In this document: piece after piece, positions 56,255-64,000 of the stretch
How the letters are laid out: every line of letters begins with the position of its first letter
Position numbering within the stretch: the first letter of the stretch is position 1
Assembly: GCA_037953625.1 (NCBI GenBank)
Contig: CM075652.1
Location: 71,391,501 to 71,455,500 of the forward strand
Length of the DNA: 64,000 bases
From: Crotalaria pallida
Taxonomy: Eukaryota; Streptophyta; Magnoliopsida; Fabales; Fabaceae
Reading direction: 5' to 3'
Notes under the pieces: model-generated
The model's database searches: none
Seen by the model: only the letters and a program-made list of their open reading frames with translations
What the model was told of the DNA's origin: nothing
Translations under genes and position numbers: made by a program

Positions 56255-57214
56255 TGTAACATCTTAAGTTTTATGTGTGTATAGAAATGTTAGAAATTGA
56301 TAATTTAGTGAGTATGGCTTTTAGAATATTGGTAAGTAACTTGGGATCAATTAGAATGCATAAGAAAAATGAAGTTTTCAGGCAATATACTCGAGTATTG
56401 AAAGGAATACTCGAGTATTCTGTCAACTAATCAATCAGAGAAAAATGAATCTTTCAGGCAATACTCGAGTATTGCAAGGAATAATCGAGTATTATATCAA
56501 CAAGTCAATCAGATATTTCGAATTTTAATGAAATACTCGAGTATTCTGGAGAATTCAGACAGCTTAAAAACACGAATTTAACTCAATTGTGGCTCATTTT
56601 CCTCTTCCCCAAACACACGACTTTCCCTTCTCTTCATGATCCAAGAACCCTTAACACCATTATCATCGAGGTTAAGCTCCACCATCATCAAAGTTAAGTT
56701 AATCCTTCATTCTAAACCCAAATTTCACCATTAATCTCTCTCTTTCCCTCTCTAGAATTCAATATCACTCCCTCTCCTCTCATCCCTATAACCCTAGCTT
56801 TTGGGAATCATGTAGTTCTTGCCATAAGAATTGAAATAGAAAGGTTAGAGGTGATGGAGAACAAGAAAATAAGAGTCAAATCCATGGAATTCAAGATTAG
56901 AGAGAAGCATTCTCTCTCCACCCTTTTCTTCTCTCATCTAAATCAAGGTAATATGGGGTTCTTTATCTAAATTAGGAAGAGGATTTGATGATAATAAGAA
57001 TGATATAGATATATCTATATGTATGTTTAATTGTATATTAGTTATGAATTTATGAATTTCTAAACCTAGGGTTTAAGTGATTTGGTTGATGATAATGATG
57101 ATGCTACTTGGATAGTGATTATATGTTTGAATGTTCACTAAATTAGACGAATGAATGTTATTTTTATTATAATTGGTATTTTCATGCTTAAATGTTGATT
57201 TGTTTATTACTATG
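56255..57214 (+). repeat. E6 LTR, 5' part, interrupted by E5
   Basis: It starts TGTAACATCTTAAG. The cluster at 56387-56546 has four ATACTCGAGTAT sites and one ATAATCGAGTAT hybrid, 132-291 bp from the start. A donor-like AAG|GTAATATGG lies at 56947/56948, so E5 inserted in the putative intron. The rest is outside the window. Confidence 0.7.
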
Positions 57215-57356
57215 TGTAACATCCCAAATTTTAATTCCAAGTTTAATTAGGAAGACCTAAGTTAGAATTTATGAGGAAAACCATAGGAAACCATGGATAG
57301 GAGTTAAGGGTAGTGTCTTAGAGTTAGAATTTGTCAAAATAGGATTTTTCAGAGGA

Positions 57357-57588
57357 GTAATCGATTACCTACAGGGTGTAATCGATTACATGCTCTCTGG
57401 TGAAATCATACAAAAGTTGCATTAAAAGTAATGGATTACTTGGGCAAAGTAATGGATTACATGGGCAAAGTAATCGATTACCAGTGCTCTGGTGATTGTA
57501 TGATGCTGCAAAAATAATCGATTAATTGGAGGAAGTAATCGATTATTTTGGCAAAGTAATGGATTACTTTGGGAAAGTAATCGATTAC
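57357..57588. repeat. TAATCGATTA/TAATGGATTA array, E5 5' LTR
   Basis: Nine sites: six with the CG core, three GTAATGGATTAC. The central units have a 21-bp period. Confidence 0.95.
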
Positions 57589-58189
57589 TTCAGGTCTGAT
57601 GCAGAAAAAAAATAAAGTAAGGGCAGAAACGTATTTTCCACCCTTCCTCCCCTTATTTCAACCACTCACCCTCCTCCCTTATCCATAACTCGACCCCCTC
57701 TCTCTCCTCTCCCTCCTCACGTGTTTCTCCCTCTCTTCTCCTCCCTCCGCACGCCTCTCTCTCCCTTTCCTCCATTCCAAAACACCTCCCACCACCATCA
57801 ATCACCCCATGGCTCATTTCCAATCCTCCTTCCATGGTGACTCGCTTTCTCTTTCTCACCTTCTCCCTATTTTCCCTCTCTCCTTCATGGCTTTCTCTTC
57901 CTTCAAGCACCACTCACACCATACCCAACCCCAAACACCCAAAACATCATTTCCAAGACTCACCCATGAATCTAAACTTGATTTTGGGTTAGATCCTACA
58001 CATAAACACTTCCCCCTTCTTGATTTCAAACCTTCCCTCTCCTTTCATGGTCTCTCTCTCCTAGGGCTCTTTTCTCTCTCATCCAGTCTCAAGAGCAAGT
58101 GGAGATCGAACTTGGGAGTTGGAATCCAAGTAGATTAGAGTTGGATTCTTGGTTCTTGGAGATTTGTGTGGGCTCTCTCCCTCTCTAAG

Positions 58190-59698
58190 GTAAGGGGAGT
58201 CTCTTTTCCACACTTTGAGTTAGGGATAATGATGGTTTATAATAGGATTTGAGTTTAATAGTTGAGTTGGGTTGTGGGAGCCTAATTAGGATGTGATTAG
58301 AAGTGATTAAGGGTAAAGGTTGTAAATTGGTTAATTTTGTGATTATGGAAACTGTTTATGTTAACCCTTTTGTATATTAATTAAGTAGGAAGTGAAGAAT
58401 CCTAGGGAGATGATTTATATTTAAGCACTCTGAGGCATACCTGAGTATGTCGACTGATTTGTGGATGTATGTGAATTTTAAAGGTTATATGTGTTATTTT
58501 GATGGATGATGGATAGTGGGTGATGTGAATGGTTAATTGTAATAAGAAAGATAATGGGAATAGGAAAAATGGAAGTGTTTGCAGATCACTGTTTGTGGTT
58601 GCATACACTGTGTGTGTAGATCTCTGTTTGGGGTTACACACATTAAGGAAAATGGACAAATGATAGGATAAGGAGGAAATGTAATGGAATTAATAACGAT
58701 AGAAAAAGTGTCCTTGTTATATAATCAGACAATGATATGTAGTGTGGACTTTGAATATGAAATTATGTTGAATAATTGGTGAATTGAATATGATTATGTT
58801 GGTGAAAAGATTACTGTGAACTATATGTGTGATGTGCTTGGTCATGGATAAATTATATTTAATTGCTGAAATTGGAATAGATTATCGATGATACACTGCT
58901 TATTTGTGATTATTTGGAAATGTTTATGATGATGGATGATAAATGTTTATTTATGAGTATATGTGTGATGATTTGGAATGGTTTAAGTGGAAGTAAAAAG
59001 GGACTATTGATGTATGCAGATCATCTGCTTGTGGTTGCATACATCGTAAATAAATTTTGGGGGTATACAGATCATCTGCTTGTGGTTGTATACCTCGTAA
59101 ATAGATTGTGGGTATATGCAGATCATCTGCTTGTGGTTGCATATATCGTAAATAAATGGAGGGTGTATGCAGATCATCTGCTTGTGGTTGCATACATCAT
59201 AAATAAAATAGTGGATATATGCAGATCATCTGCTTGTGGTTGCATATATCGTAAATAAAGGGTGGGTGTATGCATATCATCTGCTTGTGGTTGCATACAT
59301 CGTAAATAAAATTTTGGCGTGTATGCAAATCATCTGACCTGTGGTTGCATACATTGCAAACTAATTTGGTGTGTATGCAGATCGTCTGCTTGCGGTTGCA
59401 TACACTGAAAAGTGTAGATCTCTGCTTGAGGTTACACACAATGGAAAAGGATTAAAGAATTAAAGGAAGTAACTAAGGAGAATAATTATGGAAATGTTAA
59501 GTATAAATGGCTACTGAAAAGGATGTGATTAATGGAAAATGAATAAAAAGGAATGTATAAGGAAATGGGAATGGAATGAGTTGGTTGATCCCTGATTTGA
59601 TTTGATTGTTATTCTTGAGTTTATATTATGAGCTTTATATTATCCTTTGATTCATTGTGTTGTGAAAAGGTCTCACCCTTATGTGGTTAACATTTTAG
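58190..59698 (+). other. Putative intron inside E5 LTR
   Basis: TCTAAG|GTAAGGGGAG at the donor and TTAACATTTTAG|GTGATTG at the acceptor, 1509 nt. Confidence 0.5.
59010..59445 (+). repeat. Stem-loop minisatellite, 8-9 units of about 50 bp
   Basis: Each unit has an arm, CAGATCATCTG, CTTGTGGT and the complementary arm, then a spacer (TCGTAAATAAA). Arms include TGTATGCA/TGCATACA, GGTATACA/TGTATACC (59062-59069 with 59087-59094) and GATATATGCA/TGCATATATC. Two related units lie upstream at about 58580-58645. Confidence 0.93.
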
Positions 59699-59901
59699 GT
59701 GATTGCTAAGGAGCTTGTGGATCAGAGTGTGCAGCGAGAGACCGGGAAAGAAGGAAACTTTATTTTTGGGTGCTACTATATTGTAAATGGATGCCCGAAG
59801 TTAATGTAAACTTGATTTGTAAAACTGAATTTTTAAGTACACTATTTCAAATATAGACTTTTACAACTATTTTTATAAATAAAATAAGGGTGTTACATTT
59901 A

Positions 59902-59913
59902 TGGTATCAGAGC
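59902..59913 (+). other. E5 primer binding site
   Basis: TGGTATCAGAGC, four bases after the LTR. Confidence 0.93.
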
Positions 59914-62900
59914 AGTTCCTTCCTTCCGACCTGAGGGAAAGTGGTCCCGATCTCGCTGCGAACACTCTCATCTCGAGTTTCTCCTCTAAAGGTGAGACCC
60001 TTTTAAAGGGAAATTGTAAATGTTATATGTGATTGAGTAAGTTTATGTTTGCAAATGGGAAATACCTACAAGTGATAAGAGAATGGAATTCTTTGGAACC
60101 TATGCGGATCCCTTAGGAATTCAAAGAATCGCGGATTGTAAGTCTTTACCAAATTACAAACAAGAAACTTAAAGTATGTAAATTAATTCTAAGTTTTGAG
60201 TTAATCAAAACTTGAAGTTTCTTACAAGGGAAATCCTGCTAATCAAAACGACGTACACAAGATCTAACTGGATAGCGAGGGCTATTACCACTGATGAAAT
60301 GTAGTGTCGGAACTGGCCAGTCCGATGTTGCATTTATCGGGAGGTGACGTTGTCGAAATCTAGAAGCTTATGCATTATCGTGAATTAGTACTTGATTTTC
60401 TATGTATGAAACTTTTGCGTTAGTTCGTTTATGTTTGATTGTTTGCTATGTGAGTTTATGTGTGGTTTCAATGTATGTTGTTGAATAAATTGGTGTCAAA
60501 GTAATTGAACAAGGATTAGAAATGGAACCACATGGAATAAATAAGTTATGATCTCGGATACTAATCCAATCGAGTGACTAAATTCATGTCGATTAGACTA
60601 GTATCTAAGAGAACCAAAATCTATGTTTAAATTAAATTAATGGTCAAATTCCGTAGCTAATCTCAATTCAAGTAACTATGATACTAATCGGGAAAACAAG
60701 AAACGAGTACTGACCGATCGGATTTGAACCGCTGAACTACATTAACTCGAATTGCAATCATAAAAGTAAATTTTTGTCCAAGTTGGAGAAGTGGTTCGAA
60801 TTTCATCAAAAGGTCCTCGAAATATGTTTTCACGTGGGATAGTTTAGAGTTAAAGTAGGCGGAAAGAAATTAGAAGTGGAACCATAAAAATCAAAATAAA
60901 TTATTGACTCGATACTAATCTAACCGAGTGATTTAGCTCACATCGACTAGATTAGGATCTATGAGAAAAAAAACAAAAATAATTGTATTAAATTTGTAGT
61001 TGATTCCACGGCTAATTCAATTCCGATGACTTTAATACTAAACGAAAGATAAGTATGGAGCTCCTATCGATTGGACTTGAACCCCAAGTATAACCATAAG
61101 AATTTACAAATAGAAAGAGGTTTCTTTAATCGAGAAAGGGGTTGGAATTCAATCTAAAGGTTCTCGCATCACTTCAGTTTAAATTGATGCCTGTAGCTTT
61201 GCATATATAGGGTCTATGCTTATGTGGGGACGAGTTGAAACTTTTGAAAAAAATGTTTTCAAACGATTTTGAAACTAAGAGCTTTTCGATTTCCACCCCT
61301 ATGTGGGAAAGTTCCAAACTATCCTTCACTAAGCATTGACTAAGAGTGTTGTTTTGAAAATTGTGTTCAAGATGAAACTGAATTTTGTTTGTGTATTCTT
61401 GATTGATATATGTACTTGATATTTCTATGTGCAAAGTGAAATAGTTTCCTGATGCTTGTGAGTGTTTAAAATGAATTTCAAAAGTCGCACCGAACTACAA
61501 TCATTCCAAATGGCTCGTGAGGTCGCACGACAAATTTTCAAGAAATAGTAAGAAAAACAAGGATTTCTAAGTGATCGAGTAGTGAATTTTGTAACCAAGT
61601 CACACATCGGTCAAATAGGAACCCTTATTATGCGACTCAAATCAATTCGGAATGAAAACTCAAATTTTAAACATGAAGTAAAAAGGGAATGTAATTGTCT
61701 CAACTTTTGAAGATGAATTAAAATTTAATTTTTCCATGTCCGAGGCACATTCCTTCTTTCTTTGAGTTTACTAATCTTGAGTGATCTTTCACTCCTTCAT
61801 CTAGGTCCTTATGAAATTAGATGGAGGTAGCTCTTCATGGTAAGGTGCATGACTAAAAGTTTTAGTGAATTTTCAAATGAAATTAATTGTTCCTCATCAA
61901 GAGAGGAACCTAAATTGCAAAAGAATTTTGTTTTTATAAATGTGTCATTGTTTTCTAAATGTTCCACTAGTATGGGATCTTCTTCCTAAATTTTAAATCC
62001 CCATACCTAGTGATTTTTCAAACCAAAAGTTTTAAAAATGTATGTGGTTGTAGTTAAGTGTTTTCTTTTGGGTAACCAGGGTTTTTACATGAAATGAAAA
62101 ACCAAGTTTTTGGGTTTAGGCTATTTGTTTGACTTGGAAGAATTGATATAAGCACCCTAAGGTTGAATTATTGTCTTATGTAACACTTCAAACCAATTGG
62201 AGCAAGTTAGCGTGTTTAAACAAAATGAATTTAATGTGCTCTAATCGGTTTGATAATCTTACACAACCTTCGGCTAAGTTTAGGTGTTGTCCCATCAAAT
62301 TTTGAGGCCAATTGGAGTTTGCCTACTAATTTTTAAGTGAATTTGACATAGGTTCACCCCGACCATTACAAATCTTTTACAAGTGGTCATAGGGTCAAAA
62401 GTGAACCTAATGAACTCTGATTGACTTGAAAATTTACCATAATGTTCTATTATGTTCAGGGACGCTATCTTCCAATTCTTCAAAAACCTTGGGAAACTGA
62501 ATTTATAAAACGCATTTTGGTTGCAAGCTATGTAAGTCATATTTCCCGAATTTTTTTTTAAAAAAAAACGCTTTTTAAAATATGTGATGATATTTGTGAA
62601 TGTGTTTGTAGAGGTAAGAGTTTGCCCTAAGTTAGACTAGGAATAGTTAGGAAGGAATCCAAGTTGAGTTGTGTTTAGGTTTGAGGTATGTGAGGTTGTG
62701 GATTGTTGTTGTGTACGATTGAACCTTGTATGAAATTTACATGATCTATGTCTGTTTGAATGATGTTTGTTGCTAGCTAGGGCCTAGATATACGACATAA
62801 GTGGTAGGTTTTAGAGTTAGAGCATAATCAACCCTTTAGGGTAATAGTGTTTAGAGTGTTTTAGTGCTCTGTCCAACCTTCGAGGTAGAATTTCGAAAGA

Positions 62901-63228
62901 AACCTGGTTGATCTTAGAAACTATTCCCAACTTCCTTGTAAAGCTAAACCTGAGTTTAGAATCCAAGATCCTTTGGGAGTCTTGCTAGAGGGACTCCTGA
63001 AATAGTTAATCGAGAGAAGTGTAAACCTTAGCAAATCTAATAGAGCCTCCACCTCGAGTCAGACCGAATCAAATCGTAGTTGGTGATCTTCAATGAGTGC
63101 AAGGGTCTGGTGGCGCATTCATGCTGAATGGTATGCCAATCCCAAGTGGGGGAGTAGAACTAAGTTGAGTAAGTTGCTTAGCTTAGAAAACCTTTTCCGG
63201 GATGGTTCTCCAATTAATGATTTTGAGC
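59914..63228. other. E5 internal non-coding region
   Basis: No supported gene. Related sentence-like segments repeat loosely at about 60480-60720 and 60840-61080 (ATACTAATCYAACCGAGTGA, GATTAGACTAGTATCT/GATTAGGATCTATGAG), suggesting an old internal duplication of roughly 360 bp. Confidence 0.6.
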
Positions 63229-63250
63229 GGAATTTCGGGGACGAAATTCC
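63229..63250 (+). other. Pre-PPT hairpin (E5), 9-bp stem
   Basis: GGAATTTCG, loop GGGA, CGAAATTCC; a perfect 9-bp stem just before the PPT although E5 has no pol. Confidence 0.88.
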
Positions 63251-63253
63251 AAT

Positions 63254-63267
63254 AAGTGGGGGAGAAT
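63254..63267 (+). other. E5 polypurine tract
   Basis: AAGTGGGGGAGAAT directly before the LTR start. Confidence 0.85.
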
Positions 63268-64000
63268 TGTAACATCCCAAATTTTAATTCCAAGTTTAAT
63301 TAGGAAGACCTAAGTCAGAATTTATGAGGAAAAACATAGGAAACCATGGATAGGAGTTAAGGGTAGTGTCTTAGAGTTAGAATTTGTCAAAATAGGAGTT
63401 TTCATAGGAGTAATCGATTACCTACAGGGTGTAATCGATTACATGCTCTCTGGTGAAATCATACAAAAGTTGCATTAAAAGTAATGGATTACTTGGGCAA
63501 AGTAATCGATTACTTGGGTAAAGTAATGGATTACTTGGGCAAAGCAATCGATTACCAGTGCTCTGGTGATTGTATGATGCTGCAATAATAATCGATTAAT
63601 TGGAAGAAGTAATCGATTATTTTGGCAAAGTAATGGATTACTTTGGGAAAGTAATCGATTACTTCAGGTCTGATGCAGAAAAAAAATAAAGTAAGGGCAG
63701 AAACGTATTTTCCACCCTTCCTCCCCTTATTTCAACCACTCACCCTCCTCCCTTATCCATAACTCGACCCCCTCTCTCTCCTCTCCCTCCTCACGCGTTT
63801 CTCCCTCTCTTCTCCTCCCTCCACACACCTCTCTCTCCCTTTCCTCCATTCCAAACCACCTCCCACCACCATCAATCACCCCATGGATCATCTCCAATCC
63901 TCCTTCCATGGTGACTCGCTTTCCCTCTCTCACCTTCTCCCTATTTTCCCTCTCTCCTTCATGGCTTTCTCTCCCTTTAAGCACCACTCACACCATACCC
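63268..64000 (+). repeat. E5 3' LTR, truncated by window edge
   Basis: Matches 57215 onward. Its palindrome array (63410-63662) is 21 bp longer than that of the 5' LTR, one extra unit. Confidence 0.94.

Larger units (their letters stand above)
57215..59897 (+). repeat. E5 5' LTR (2683 bp)
   Basis: TGTAACATCCC...GGGTGTTACA. From the 5' end it has the palindrome array (57357-57588), a CT-rich leader, a donor at 58189/58190, a stem-loop minisatellite (59010-59445), an acceptor at 59698/59699 and a short terminal exon. Confidence 0.93.
57215..64000 (+). mobile_element. E5: non-autonomous Tekay-like element, no coding region
   Basis: The 5' LTR is 57215-59897, PBS 59902-59913, internal region to 63267, and 3' LTR from 63268, cut by the window. 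The 3.4-kb internal region has no gag or pol resemblance and no long ORF. PBS, pre-PPT hairpin, PPT and LTR termini match the Tekay elements here, which suggests they supply proteins in trans. Confidence 0.9.

Noticed and set aside
57357..57588. Palindrome array as a CRISPR array
   Set aside because: Spacers are near-identical and short, repeats are 10-12 bp, and this is a plant LTR.
59010..59258. Plus-strand 114-codon ORF with repeats ADHLLVVAYIVNK
   Set aside because: It is a translation of the stem-loop minisatellite; arms vary to keep pairing, not the peptide.

Overview
This is a window of a dicot plant nuclear genome, probably a legume. It consists almost entirely of nested LTR retrotransposons. 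One ordinary host gene is visible, a PLATZ zinc-binding transcription factor with three coding exons (22964-24318, minus strand). The legume guess rests on SIRE-like copia elements and TAATCGATTA-rich LTRs and is only moderately secure.

Layout. Positions 1-9306 hold E1, a nearly intact Tekay-type chromovirus (Ty3/gypsy, minus strand; its 3' LTR is cut by the window edge). E1 sits in the LTR of an older copia element, E7 (9307-9623 plus 20348-21416). E2, a SIRE-like Ty1/copia element (9624-20347, minus strand, TSD TAATC), sits in the same LTR. The host segment with the PLATZ gene, an AT microsatellite and several Stowaway-like MITEs runs from 21417 to 28217. S2 is a probable solo LTR (28218-30816). 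E4 (30911-51774, TSD AGAAC, minus strand) is a SIRE-family element with gag and the extra 3' ORF (aORF) but no recognisable pol. Its 3' LTR is split by E3 (32566-41878, TSD CTCAA), a dead Tekay element, and its aORF is split by S1, a 3.2-kb solo LTR (43464-46697, TSD ATTAC). Positions 51775-56254 are AT-rich with little recognisable content. E6 (from 56255) is an LTR interrupted by E5 (57215 to the window end), a non-autonomous plus-strand element with PBS and PPT but no coding capacity.

Main observation. Nearly all the LTRs here, both gypsy and copia, carry clusters of a CpG-centred 10-bp palindrome. It occurs in three versions, TAATCGATTA, TACTCGAGTA and TAACCGGTTA, which differ only by mirror-symmetric substitutions (consensus TAMYCGRKTA). 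In the Tekay-type LTRs with a cluster, it lies about 130-390 bp from the LTR 5' end. In the two SIRE-like elements the same version recurs upstream of the aORF.

The same Tekay-type LTRs also share an apparent intron: donor (G/A)AG|GTAAG, 1.1-1.6 kb, acceptor AG. Several of these introns hold an element-specific tandem array. In S1 the first codons after the acceptor open a 161-codon ORF. The E5 array is a minisatellite of stem-loops whose arms change in a compensating way from unit to unit.

Other points: a 56-bp plastid 23S rRNA fragment patched into one E2 LTR, and a hairpin just before the PPT shared by coding and non-coding Tekay-type elements. All assignments were made by reading the sequence; no database search or alignment was run.
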